The notes beneath the pieces are model-generated. The model was given only the letters and a program-made list of their open reading frames with translations. It made no database searches and was not told the origin of the DNA. From the IMG/VR virus record IMGVR_UViG_3300031963_000064, positions 21,396-85,395 of that record: DNA of 64,000 bases; one strand, written 5' to 3'. This DNA comes from a virus. Numbering within the stretch: position 1 is the first letter of the stretch; each line of letters begins with the position of its first letter. The translations under genes and the position numbers were made by a program. Shown here in pieces: positions 21,870-29,570 of the stretch.

Positions 21870-21898
21870 ATTATAGACCTTTTCAGATTATATAGCAA
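21870..21898 (-). promoter_or_regulatory. Sigma70-type promoter of the riboswitch-endonuclease-DUF4278 unit
   Basis: Minus strand: TTGCTA (21893-21898), 17-nt spacer, TATAAT (21870-21875). The expected start, about 7 nt on, coincides with the first base of riboswitch element A. The -10 lies in a small AAGGTC/GACCTT inverted repeat. Confidence 0.7.
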
Positions 21899-21943
21899 TA
21901 TTACTGTGTATAAAATGTTACACTTTTACAAATCTTAAGGGGG

Positions 21944-21972
21944 CAAAAAAATTGCCGGGATTTTTTCCCAGC
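21944..21972 (-). terminator. Rho-independent terminator
   Basis: GCTGGGA, short A-rich loop, TCCCGGC, followed by ATTTTTTT on the minus strand, a few bases after the stop of the 117-aa gene. It isolates the riboswitch-controlled unit from the upstream operon. Confidence 0.8.
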
Positions 21973-21982
21973 ATTTTGTAAA

Positions 21983-22336
21983 TCACTTTCGCTTTTTCTT
22001 TTCGGGGGATTTGTAACCCCAGAGTTTTGGATTGACTCGTCCGTATCCAAAGTCAATACTCTTCAGATTGCCACGAAACTTATCCCAGTACATATCAAAC
22101 AATTTAATTCTACTTCCTCTTGTAAGATCAAAACAGATCTTTTCATCTACAAAATACTTTATGATATAAGCATCATTTGGAGCTTCTTTAGTACAAACGT
22201 CAGTATATGAACCATTTTCAATCAGAATATCACAACCATAACGTGACTTACAAGTTTCTTTTTCTGCTGATGTCCAATGGTCCATATTATTTTCCGTATT
22301 TTGCTTTACTCCAATTACATCATGAACTTGACTCAC
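21983..22336 (-). CDS. Conserved hypothetical cyanophage protein (117 aa)
   Basis: MSQVHDVIGVKQNTENNMDH; a likely domain with YGCDILIENGSYTDVCTKEA and YIIKYFVDEKICFDLTRGSR; then KLFDMYWDKFRGNLKSIDFG and a final YGRVNPKLWGYKSPEKKKRK basic tail. I recall related proteins in cyanophages but no function. It overlaps the start of the upstream gene's stop by 4 nt (ATGA) and precedes a strong terminator, so it is the last gene of its operon. Confidence 0.7.
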   Translation of the reverse strand: MSQVHDVIGVKQNTENNMDHWTSAEKETCKSRYGCDILIENGSYTDVCTKEAPNDAYIIKYFVDEKICFDLTRGSRIKLFDMYWDKFRGNLKSIDFGYGRVNPKLWGYKSPEKKKRK

Positions 22337-22938
22337 GAACGACCTCCCCAGTGAATATCAGGATATGCCTCAGAGACAATTTCCTTTGTGAGTTTATATT
22401 TTTCTCCAAGTTTTTTATCCTTACATAAAATTAGGATTTCTGCTTCAAGAGGATGAAGTCCTTGAAGAATATTAATAAACATTGTTTCTCTACGAAGAGA
22501 ACTCAGACTATCATTCCCACCTTTAATAAAATTATAAAATTTATCATATTCTTTACGAATTGAAGAAAATCCTTGATCTTGTGATCCAAGAGAATTACTT
22601 CCTACCTCTTGCATTTTAGTAACAGCATCTCCAATTTTTTCACTCATGGTGCCGCTAAATGAATTTTGTTCCCCAACACTTGCATAAGGAACGTCTCCAG
22701 GTGGAAGAATTGAAATAACACTTTCATCAAAATTCCAAATAAAAATCGCTTTCAATGAAAGATGTTCATATTTTTTTAGAACTTCAACTTTTTTTACATT
22801 TGATCTTTGTTTCGAAACAAGTTGAAGAACTTCAAATGCAAAAGGATTGGTTGGCAATTCTTTAATTTGGTCGTCTGTTGTTTTAACAGAAATAACTTTT
22901 GCTTTAGTCGATGCTTTTTTTTGTGTTGTCGTAGTCAT
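22333..22938 (-). CDS. Conserved cyanophage protein, DUF6433-like (201 aa)
   Basis: Residues ~30-85 include NPFAFEVLQLVSKQRSNVKK and HLSLKAIFIWNFDESVISIL. The C-terminal half has FYNFIKGGNDSLSSLRRETM, LQGLHPLEAEILILCKDKKL and the invariant-looking ending AYPDIHWGGRS. This is the pattern of a protein conserved through T4-like cyanophages (DUF6433). Function unknown. CTAAATA at 22968-22974 lies 29 nt upstream, so it is probably late. A low-complexity Ser/Gly/Gln insert at ~95-125 interrupts the domain relative to shorter relatives I remember. Confidence 0.78.
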   Translation of the reverse strand: MTTTTQKKASTKAKVISVKTTDDQIKELPTNPFAFEVLQLVSKQRSNVKKVEVLKKYEHLSLKAIFIWNFDESVISILPPGDVPYASVGEQNSFSGTMSEKIGDAVTKMQEVGSNSLGSQDQGFSSIRKEYDKFYNFIKGGNDSLSSLRRETMFINILQGLHPLEAEILILCKDKKLGEKYKLTKEIVSEAYPDIHWGGRS

Positions 22939-22967
22939 AAAAATCCAGAATCTAAAATCATTTACAA

Positions 22968-22974
22968 TATTTAG
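22968..22974 (-). promoter_or_regulatory. Late promoter element CTAAATA
   Basis: Minus-strand CTAAATA, 29 nt before the ATG at 22938, directly after the stop of the membrane protein gene. Confidence 0.45.
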
Positions 22975-23208
22975 TTAATCTTCATCATCCTCATCTAAAT
23001 CCTCATCAAGGAAATAATCAGGATTAAAACTTACTGCTAAAACTTCATCTGCAATTACATTTCCTTTGTCATCAAAAAATTCTGGATGAAGTTTAGGTGT
23101 ATCTTGATAATTCATCATATATTCTCTTGCTACCCAACCAGTTATAAGTCCCACTATAAGAAACAGTATGGTTAGAAAGGAACCAAAGACTAAACTAACT
23201 GCTAACAT
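22975..23208 (-). CDS. Small single-pass membrane protein (77 aa)
   Basis: Residues 4-27 (VSLVFGSFLTILFLIVGLIT) are a clear membrane helix, followed by GWVAREYMMNYQDTPKLHPE, a conserved small motif, and an acidic tail (DEDLDEDDED). The orientation is likely N-out or N-periplasmic with the acidic tail in the cytoplasm, by the positive residues after the helix. Similar proteins are common in cyanophages. Function unknown; a role in lysis timing or membrane remodelling cannot be judged. Confidence 0.75.
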   Translation of the reverse strand: MLAVSLVFGSFLTILFLIVGLITGWVAREYMMNYQDTPKLHPEFFDDKGNVIADEVLAVSFNPDYFLDEDLDEDDED

Positions 23209-23410
23209 TTTTCTTTCTCCGGGAAATTACTTTTCTTTTCCTTGCCTTAAAGGAAAACTCAAAATAGATAGTAACTTCCCGATTCAGAAAGCAAACTATC
23301 TTCTCAAAAATGATATGGAATGGTTGAGTTTGCTTTCGTTTGCCTCCATTAAGAATGAGTTCAACACCACGATTTCTGTGGTCAGAGTTATTTATGTTTT
23401 TATCAGACAA
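23195..23410 (-). CDS. Basic hypothetical protein with TTG start (71 aa)
   Basis: The frame begins at TTG (23410) and reads (M)SDKNINNSDHRNRGVELILN, then a likely beta/helix domain, then KARKRKVISRRKKNVSS. There is no in-frame ATG. AAAGAGAA lies about 7 nt upstream of TTG. It fills the gap between glutaredoxin (8-nt overlap) and the membrane protein (14-nt overlap) exactly, which supports a real gene. DHRNRGVELILNG is a phrase I associate with other cyanophage small proteins, but this is weak. Confidence 0.55.
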   Translation of the reverse strand: MSDKNINNSDHRNRGVELILNGGKRKQTQPFHIIFEKIVCFLNREVTIYFEFSFKARKRKVISRRKKNVSS

Positions 23411-23639
23411 TTTGTTTCTCTTTCAAAAACTTAACTGTATCAGTACATCCTCCTAGTTTTTTATCATCACAAATGACTTGAGGAAATGTGGAACTTTCTC
23501 CAAATTCTGCGTAAAATTCGTCTTTGGTAAAATGTTCTCCTAAATTATACACTACAAAGTTACTTCCTGTCAATTCTAATACTTGTTTAACTTTATAGCA
23601 ATATGGGCAATTTTCTTTTGAGTATACAGTAAAATTCAT
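23403..23639 (-). CDS. Glutaredoxin
   Basis: 78 aa from MNFTVYSKENCPYCYKVKQV. The CPYC active site is at residues 11-14. FPQVICDDKKLGGCTD gives the cis-proline and the glycine pair that bind glutathione. Cyanophages often carry a glutaredoxin, presumably to feed ribonucleotide reductase or protect thiols. The upstream region holds a strong promoter and a terminator (23672-23806), so expression may depend on read-through or on a weaker late-like box (TATAAATC, ~23652-23659). Confidence 0.92.
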   Translation of the reverse strand: MNFTVYSKENCPYCYKVKQVLELTGSNFVVYNLGEHFTKDEFYAEFGESSTFPQVICDDKKLGGCTDTVKFLKEKQIV

Positions 23640-23671
23640 AAGTAGCAAAAGATTTATAGTAATTTATAATA

Positions 23672-23698
23672 GAAAAAAAGGAGGGTAATACCCTCCTT
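23672..23698 (-). terminator. Rho-independent terminator
   Basis: AAGGAGGG-TATTA-CCCTCCTT followed by TTTTTT on the minus strand. It is nearly the same stem as the terminator at 20928-20954. Confidence 0.85.
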
Positions 23699-23771
23699 AT
23701 GAACCACCAACTCACCTCTCCCACCACAGAGAAGTGGTCTTCATTCCCAAAGTTACAAGGATTGTGAAGAC
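23672..23771 (-). ncRNA. Candidate small RNA or attenuated leader (~100 nt)
   Basis: A perfect promoter (23778-23806) would start an RNA near 23771, and a strong terminator ends it near 23672. Inside are a small hairpin (ACCAC-TTCTCT-GTGGT) and a possible 10-codon reading frame MKTTSLWWER with a poor ribosome site. No protein gene fits. It is either a free small RNA or a leader for glutaredoxin with attenuation, the tandem Trp codons being a possible sensor. Both readings are inference. Confidence 0.55.
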
Positions 23772-23777
23772 TTGAAT

Positions 23778-23806
23778 ATTATAAAGGATTTTGAATCAGG
23801 TGTCAA
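23778..23806 (-). promoter_or_regulatory. Perfect consensus sigma70 promoter
   Basis: Minus strand: TTGACA (23801-23806), 17-nt spacer, TATAAT (23778-23783). It begins at the end of the 131-aa gene and points into the ~100-nt interval before the terminator. Confidence 0.85.
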
Positions 23807-23807
23807 G

Positions 23808-24203
23808 TTAAAGAGCATGAAGAGCAGCAGATGCTTCAGAAAGTTTTTCTGTGGCCGCGGTCTGTTTTTCCAATGCAGTTTCTTCATCACCAGAACTTCT
23901 TGCTGTTTCAGATTCTAAAAGAAGTGATATAGACTTCAAGTAAAAATTTGCAACTGAGTTATATTCTTCTTCAGTCAAAACTTGAACACTATTTTTTCCA
24001 CAAGGACTTACAATCGTCGTTACTGCAGTTGAGTCTGGAACTTCAGAAAGACAAACATCTACACCTTCGGAATCTTTTAACCAAACTTTCACGTCCAGTC
24101 CAGCATATTCTTTATAAGGATGTCTCTTATAATTTGGTTCTGAAAGTTCACAACAAAAAGAATTATTGTTATCATCAACATAATAATGTTTGATATATTG
24201 CAT
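23808..24203 (-). CDS. Hypothetical cyanophage protein (131 aa)
   Basis: MQYIKHYYVDDNNNSFCCEL, then a predicted beta domain with VKVWLKDSEGVDVCLSEVPD and a helical C-terminal half (EEYNSVANFYLKSISLLLES, EKQTAATEKLSEASAALHAL). I do not recognise a function. CATAAATA (24226-24233) is 22 nt upstream, in the 3' end of the oxygenase gene, suggesting a late transcript. It is followed by the strong promoter at 23778. Confidence 0.7.
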   Translation of the reverse strand: MQYIKHYYVDDNNNSFCCELSEPNYKRHPYKEYAGLDVKVWLKDSEGVDVCLSEVPDSTAVTTIVSPCGKNSVQVLTEEEYNSVANFYLKSISLLLESETARSSGDEETALEKQTAATEKLSEASAALHAL

Positions 24204-24220
24204 TGTAATTTGAAAAATCT

Positions 24221-24886
24221 TTAATTATTTATGGCAATCCCATACTTTTGAGAGAGTTCCTTGTTTTGATCATCCATTGTAGGAAACCCTTTGACCTTTG
24301 CCCAGCAAACAATCGAATATCTTTTTCCTTTTGTGACTGGTTCGACTCCATGCTTATAATGATGATTAGATGGGAAGCAAACCATCATTCCTGGTTCTGG
24401 TCTCACACGAATCTTGAGATCTGGAAATATAAAATCGCCACCTTCAAAGTCATCGTTCAGATAAAAGACCATTGATAGATCTCGTTCGGTTGATTTCTTC
24501 CAAATCAGTTCACCATCAGGAGTCTGCCAAAGAGATTCACCATCAATATGTGGGCAGTAGTGACCTCCAATTCCATAGGACAAAATCTGAGGAACTTCAC
24601 TTTCGCAGATTTCTACACCATAAAAAGGATTGACAACTTCTTTGACGACATTGTGCATCAACTCAATGATCTTTGGTTGAATCGGGCCCATCTCAATATG
24701 TTGTGTGTCACGAATGGTCTTATCGACTCTCCATTCCTTACCACCAGTCTCATTTGACTTATGTGGATCAAAGACTGCTAGATCAGTTGCTGTTGAAGAC
24801 TTGATATGTTGAACTATTTCTTGAACACCATGTTCATTGATCACATTTGGTTTGATCAAAACATAAGATAAAGGATTTTCAATCAT
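24221..24886 (-). CDS. 2-oxoglutarate/Fe(II) oxygenase, prolyl-4-hydroxylase-like
   Basis: 221 aa. The iron triad is visible: H113-x-D115 (CPHIDGESLW), H179 (HYKHGVEPV), and R189 in KGKRYSIVCW for 2-oxoglutarate. FYLNDDFEGGDFIFPDLKIR is the standard core strand of P4H-type enzymes. Such enzymes hydroxylate proline or other side chains in proteins. Here the gene directly follows a giant Pro/Ser/Tyr-rich fibre gene, so modification of the fibre is a plausible role (inference). It could instead act on a host protein. Confidence 0.88.
   Translation of the reverse strand: MIENPLSYVLIKPNVINEHGVQEIVQHIKSSTATDLAVFDPHKSNETGGKEWRVDKTIRDTQHIEMGPIQPKIIELMHNVVKEVVNPFYGVEICESEVPQILSYGIGGHYCPHIDGESLWQTPDGELIWKKSTERDLSMVFYLNDDFEGGDFIFPDLKIRVRPEPGMMVCFPSNHHYKHGVEPVTKGKRYSIVCWAKVKGFPTMDDQNKELSQKYGIAINN
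24226..24233 (-). promoter_or_regulatory. Late promoter element CATAAATA
   Basis: Minus-strand CATAAATA, 22 nt before the ATG at 24203, at the end of the oxygenase gene. Confidence 0.45.
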
Positions 24887-24911
24887 AAGTTTTTGAATAT
24901 TATAACACTAA

Positions 24912-27900
24912 TTATACGTTAAATGATGCAGGGTATGTCGGTTGTGGCAATGCGTTTGCTCTTGCGCTTGATGCTGCAAGAGACCTACGAGCAACACTTA
25001 ATGCTGCACCAGGAACTGCTGCTGTTGTATCTGATGAATAAGTGACCTTATCCATTGTTGAGAATGTACCAGGACCACCACCACCAAAATAACCAGCAGT
25101 TGAGTTTCCTGATGCTGCCAGACGATAACGTGTTCCACTTAATGCGGCACCAGGAACTGCTGCTGTGGTGTCTGATGAATAAGTGACCTTATCCATTGTC
25201 GATGGTGCAGGAGAACCACCACCAAAGTATCCAGAAGATTGATTACCTGTTGCAGCAAGTTGAGAACGAGCAACACTTAATGCTGCACCAGGAACTGCTG
25301 CTGTTGTGTCTGATGAATAAGTGACCTTATCCATTAATGATGATGTAGGAAGACCACCACCAAAGTATCCAGCAGTTGAGTTTCCTGTTGCGGCAAGATA
25401 ACGACGAGCAGCACTTAATGCGGCACCAGGAACTGCTGCTGTGGTGTCAGATGCATAAGTAACCTTATCCATTGTTGAGTAATTGGGTATAGGGAATGCT
25501 GATCCCACTCCACCACCGAAGTATCCTGCAGTTGAAGATCCTGTTGCAGCAAAACTAAAACGACCAACACTTAATGCTGCACCAGGAACTGCTGCTGTTG
25601 TATCAGTGGAATAAGTAACCTTATCCATTGTTGACTGGGGACCAGGAAAACCACCACCAAAGTATCCTGCGGTTAAGGATCCTGTTGCAGCAAGTCCATA
25701 ACGTGCTGCACTTAATGCAGCACCAGTAACTGTTGCTGTTGTATCTGTTGAATAAGTAACTTTATCCATTGTTGATCTTGTACCACCAGGATTAAAACCA
25801 CCACCAAAGTATCCAGTGTTCGGAGTCGGTGCGAATGATGGGGTCTCAAAGGTTGGTTGTGGCAATGCATTTGCTCTGGCACTTGATGCAGCAAGATCAC
25901 TACGAGCAACACTTAATGATGCACTAGGAACTGCTGCTGTTGTATCATTAGAATAAGTGACCTTATCTATTCTTGAAAAAAGAGGAAGACCATAAGACGC
26001 TCCACCACCAAAATATCCTGCATTTGAGTTTCCTGTTGCAGCAACTTTACAACGATTGGTGCTCAAAAATGCACCAGGAACTGCTGCTGTAGTATCAGTC
26101 GCATAAGTGACCTTATCCATTGTTGATCGATCAACACCAGTCAATCCCGGACTGGGTGGAGTGCCACCACCAAAGTAACCTGCGGTTGAGTTTCCTGTTG
26201 CTGCCAGATGATAACGTGCTGCACTTAATGAGGCACCAGGAACTTGTGCTGTAGTATCAGTAGAATAAGTTAACTTATCCATTGTCGATCTTAGTTCTGT
26301 ACTAGTACCATAACCACCACCAAAGTATCCTGCGGTTGAGTTTCCTGTTGCAGATCCGTAAGTGCGACCTACACTCAAAAATCCAGCAGTAGGAAGTGCT
26401 GCTGTGGTATCAGATGAATAAGTTACCTTATCCATTGTTGATATTTGTGAGGGAAATCCATATCCACCACCAAAGTATCCTGCTGTTGAAGATCCTGTTG
26501 CACTTGATATTTCACGAGCACTAGATAGTTTAGCCAATGGAACTGCTGCTGTGGTGTCTGATGAATAAGTGACCTTATCCATTGTTGAATAATTTCCGAC
26601 ACCAGGAACCTGACCACCACCAAAGTATCCTGCGGTTGAGTTTCCTGTTGCTGCCAGACGATAACGAGCAGCACTTAATGCTGCTCCAGGAGCTGCTACT
26701 GTTGTATCAGTTGAATAAGTGACCTTATCCATTGTTGATCTTACACCAGGAGCAGAACCACCACCAAAGTACCCAGTGTTTGGTGCTGTTACATTAACTG
26801 TTCCTGGTGTTGCAGTGAGTGCTGGTGGTTGTGGTAGTGCATTTGCTCTTGCGCTTGATGCAGCAAGACCAAATCGGGGATAACTTAAGTTTGCACCAGG
26901 AACTGCTGCTGTGGTATCTGATGAATAAGTGACCTTATCCATTTCTAAGAATCCAGGACCACCACCAAAGTATCCTGCTGTTGAATTACCTGTTGCACCA
27001 AGATAACCACGTGCTGCACTTAATGCGGCACCAGGAACTGCTGCAGTGGTGTCTGATGAATAAGTGACCTTATCCATTGTTGAGAATGTTTGACCACCAC
27101 CAAAGTATCCTGCTGTTGAGTTTCCTGTTGCGGCAAGACCATAACGAGCAGGAACACTTAATGCGGCACCAGGAACTGCTGCAGTGGTGTCTGATGAATA
27201 AGTGACCTTATCCATTGTTGATCTTGGACCAGGATTACCACCACCAAAGTATCCTGATGTTGAGTTTCCTGTTGCGGCAAGATAGTAACGAGCAACACTT
27301 AAGGATGCTCCAGGAACTGCTGCTGTTGTGTCGGTTGAATAAGTGACCTTATCCATCAATGTAAGTCCTAAACCACCACCAAAGTATCCTGCTGTTGAGT
27401 TTCCTGTTGCGGCAAGATAAGAACGACCAACACTTAATGCGGCACCAGGAACTGCTACTGTAGTATCAGATGCATAAGTAACCTTATCCATTATGTCTGT
27501 AAAATAACCACCACCAAAATATCCTGCTGTTGAGTTACCTGTTGCTGCCAAACCATAACGTGCAGCACTTAATGATGCACCAGGAACTGCTGCTGTAGTA
27601 TCAGACGCATAAGTAACCTTATCCATTGTTGTATGAAATCCACCACCAGATCCACCACCAAAGTATCCAGTGTCTGGTGCTGGTGTTGCATCAGTAAATC
27701 TTGTTGGTGGGTCTGATGGAGCAAAGAAAAATGCACTTGATGCTGCAAGATTAACCCGAGCAACACTTAATGAGGCACCAGCAACTGTTGTTCGTGTGTC
27801 AGTAGAATATGATACCTTATCCATCGTCGATCTTACTGGTATGGGAAATCCTGGAGAACTATTTCCACCACCAAAGTATCCTGCTGTTGAATTTCCTGTT

Positions 27901-28748
27901 GCGGCAAGATTATAACGATCAGCACTTAAAAATGTGCCAGGAATTACTGCTGTGGTATCAGACGCATAAGTAACCTTATCGATTATTGATCTTGCACCAC
28001 CAGAAGATGTTCCACCACCAAAATATCCTGCGGTTGAAGATCCCGTTGCAGCAAGACTAAAACGAGCATCACTTAAAAATGCACCAGGAACTGCTGCTGC
28101 TGTATCAGATGAATAAGTCAACTTATCCATTATCGAATATATTGGTTGAGGAACTACATTTTGAGTACCACCACCAAAGTATCCAGCGGATGAAGATCCT
28201 GTTGCAGCAAGATAATAACGAGCAGCACTTAATGCGGCACCAGGAACTGTTGATCTAGTATCAGTTGAATAAGTGATCTTATCCATTGTTGTCACATATG
28301 CTGGTTCAGATCCACCACCAAAGTATCCTGCGGTTGAGTTTCCTGTTGCTCCAGATCCATAACGAGGAGAACTTAATGAAGCACCAGGAATTGTTGATCT
28401 TGTATCAGTCGAATAAGTGACCTTATCAGTTGTTGAGTGAATTGGTCCGGAGGAATTTCCACCCGCAAAATATCCAGCAGTAGAAGATCCCGTTGCTCCT
28501 AAACTATTACGAGCAACACTTAAGTTTGCACCAGGAACTGCTGCTGTTGTATCAGATGCATAAGTAACCTTATCCATCGTTGATCTTGGAGCAGGAGAAA
28601 GAAAACCACCACCAAAGTATCCTGCAAGTGGCAGTGCTAATGGAGAAGGAGATATCCAAACATCAGATAATGAAATCCATCCATTAGTAAAAGGTATTTT
28701 TTCTTCTCTAATATATGTTAATGTAAATACTCCTCTGGTGTTTGGCAT
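24912..28748 (-). CDS. Giant Kelch-like repeat fibre, paralog 1 (1278 aa)
   Basis: Begins MPNTRGVFTLTYIREEKIPF. Then come 24 repeats of about 50 residues, each reading GYFGGG, a variable loop, STMDKVTYSSDTTAAVPGAA, LSxARxxLAATGNSTA. They fall into four blocks of six, separated by linkers such as ASSARANALPQPP. A double-glycine strand every ~50 residues, in sixes, is the pattern of six-bladed Kelch-type beta-propellers; four in a row are predicted. It ends YPASFNV. The probable role is host recognition at the tail periphery (inference). Only loops after GYFGGG and around ARxxLA vary strongly. Confidence 0.8.
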   Translation of the reverse strand: MPNTRGVFTLTYIREEKIPFTNGWISLSDVWISPSPLALPLAGYFGGGFLSPAPRSTMDKVTYASDTTAAVPGANLSVARNSLGATGSSTAGYFAGGNSSGPIHSTTDKVTYSTDTRSTIPGASLSSPRYGSGATGNSTAGYFGGGSEPAYVTTMDKITYSTDTRSTVPGAALSAARYYLAATGSSSAGYFGGGTQNVVPQPIYSIMDKLTYSSDTAAAVPGAFLSDARFSLAATGSSTAGYFGGGTSSGGARSIIDKVTYASDTTAVIPGTFLSADRYNLAATGNSTAGYFGGGNSSPGFPIPVRSTMDKVSYSTDTRTTVAGASLSVARVNLAASSAFFFAPSDPPTRFTDATPAPDTGYFGGGSGGGFHTTMDKVTYASDTTAAVPGASLSAARYGLAATGNSTAGYFGGGYFTDIMDKVTYASDTTVAVPGAALSVGRSYLAATGNSTAGYFGGGLGLTLMDKVTYSTDTTAAVPGASLSVARYYLAATGNSTSGYFGGGNPGPRSTMDKVTYSSDTTAAVPGAALSVPARYGLAATGNSTAGYFGGGQTFSTMDKVTYSSDTTAAVPGAALSAARGYLGATGNSTAGYFGGGPGFLEMDKVTYSSDTTAAVPGANLSYPRFGLAASSARANALPQPPALTATPGTVNVTAPNTGYFGGGSAPGVRSTMDKVTYSTDTTVAAPGAALSAARYRLAATGNSTAGYFGGGQVPGVGNYSTMDKVTYSSDTTAAVPLAKLSSAREISSATGSSTAGYFGGGYGFPSQISTMDKVTYSSDTTAALPTAGFLSVGRTYGSATGNSTAGYFGGGYGTSTELRSTMDKLTYSTDTTAQVPGASLSAARYHLAATGNSTAGYFGGGTPPSPGLTGVDRSTMDKVTYATDTTAAVPGAFLSTNRCKVAATGNSNAGYFGGGASYGLPLFSRIDKVTYSNDTTAAVPSASLSVARSDLAASSARANALPQPTFETPSFAPTPNTGYFGGGFNPGGTRSTMDKVTYSTDTTATVTGAALSAARYGLAATGSLTAGYFGGGFPGPQSTMDKVTYSTDTTAAVPGAALSVGRFSFAATGSSTAGYFGGGVGSAFPIPNYSTMDKVTYASDTTAAVPGAALSAARRYLAATGNSTAGYFGGGLPTSSLMDKVTYSSDTTAAVPGAALSVARSQLAATGNQSSGYFGGGSPAPSTMDKVTYSSDTTAAVPGAALSGTRYRLAASGNSTAGYFGGGGPGTFSTMDKVTYSSDTTAAVPGAALSVARRSLAASSARANALPQPTYPASFNV

Positions 28749-28750
28749 TA

Positions 28751-29569
28751 TTAATAATACTTATGATTAGAATACTTCCAGTATTCCAAGTTACTATACC
28801 TATTTAGAATCTCATCACTCAAAATACTTTCTGGTTTTGAGGACACTTTTTCCAATTTACCACGAACATGATGCATGTCTTTGAGATACCACTGATCATC
28901 AATCTCACGATGTGTATTCTCAATGTGATCAAAGTTATGAGTATAAGAATCTACTCCCAGAAACTCATAGATTCGATTCATGGTTTCATTGGGTTTTTCA
29001 ATCAAATCATCATACTCAACCATTAACAGATGCTTTTGATCACCACGAATGAATGCCTGTGATTGTGCCCAGAGTGCCTGTTCCACAATACCTTCTTTAC
29101 TCATCAGATAGTGACACCGATTGTCATCCGTGATTGGATATCCTTTTTCAATCAGGTGCTGATCAATAAAAGAAACCTGATCTGAATTGCGTCGGATCAT
29201 GGTAATAAAGGAAGTCAGAATCTCTGTGATGTTTCGAACAGGACAGATAATCTTTGGTTCTGGTGTGATATAAGTTTTGATGCGTTCAATATTATTACTC
29301 CATGCCCTACAGTGATCGATGATGATAGGTTTCTCCACATCAAAGTAGTAGTCTTCAATGATCGTGGAAACAATCCGATGTGCCGATTTTGGTTTTGGAT
29401 ACCCAAGATACTGCTCACTATCAGAAAAGTAATGATCGTTCCAATACATCAGTTCCATGACAGGACTCACTGGTTCTGTATGAAGTTCTGGATTCTGATT
29501 CAAAATACTTTTCAATAGAGTGCTGCCAGATCGTGGAAGACCTGCCATAAAATAATAAGTTTTATTCAT
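28751..29569 (-). CDS. Sulfotransferase, tyrosylprotein-sulfotransferase-like
   Basis: 272 aa. The 5'-phosphosulfate loop is FMAGLPRSGSTLLKSILNQN (residues 7-26), and KIICPVRNITEILTSF (about residue 105) is the 3'-phosphate motif region. This PRSGSTL type is found in PAPS-dependent enzymes that sulfate tyrosine in proteins or sugars. The gene lies between two giant fibres, 2 nt upstream of fibre 1 and 1 nt downstream of an oxygenase-like gene. The repeats contain VTYSSDTT, a Tyr near Asp, so fibre sulfation is possible (inference). Glycan sulfation is the alternative. Confidence 0.85.
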   Translation of the reverse strand: MNKTYYFMAGLPRSGSTLLKSILNQNPELHTEPVSPVMELMYWNDHYFSDSEQYLGYPKPKSAHRIVSTIIEDYYFDVEKPIIIDHCRAWSNNIERIKTYITPEPKIICPVRNITEILTSFITMIRRNSDQVSFIDQHLIEKGYPITDDNRCHYLMSKEGIVEQALWAQSQAFIRGDQKHLLMVEYDDLIEKPNETMNRIYEFLGVDSYTHNFDHIENTHREIDDQWYLKDMHHVRGKLEKVSSKPESILSDEILNRYSNLEYWKYSNHKYY

Positions 29570-29570
29570 A

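Noticed and set aside
23640-23749. Trp-attenuator interpretation of the glutaredoxin leader as a firm call
   Set aside because: The leader frame has a poor ribosome site and glutaredoxin has no link to tryptophan; kept only as an alternative to a small RNA.
27670-27915. Plus-strand open frames inside the fibre genes (also near 32939, 39007, 41455)
   Set aside because: They mirror repeat blades on the coding strand, have repetitive odd composition and no ribosome sites.
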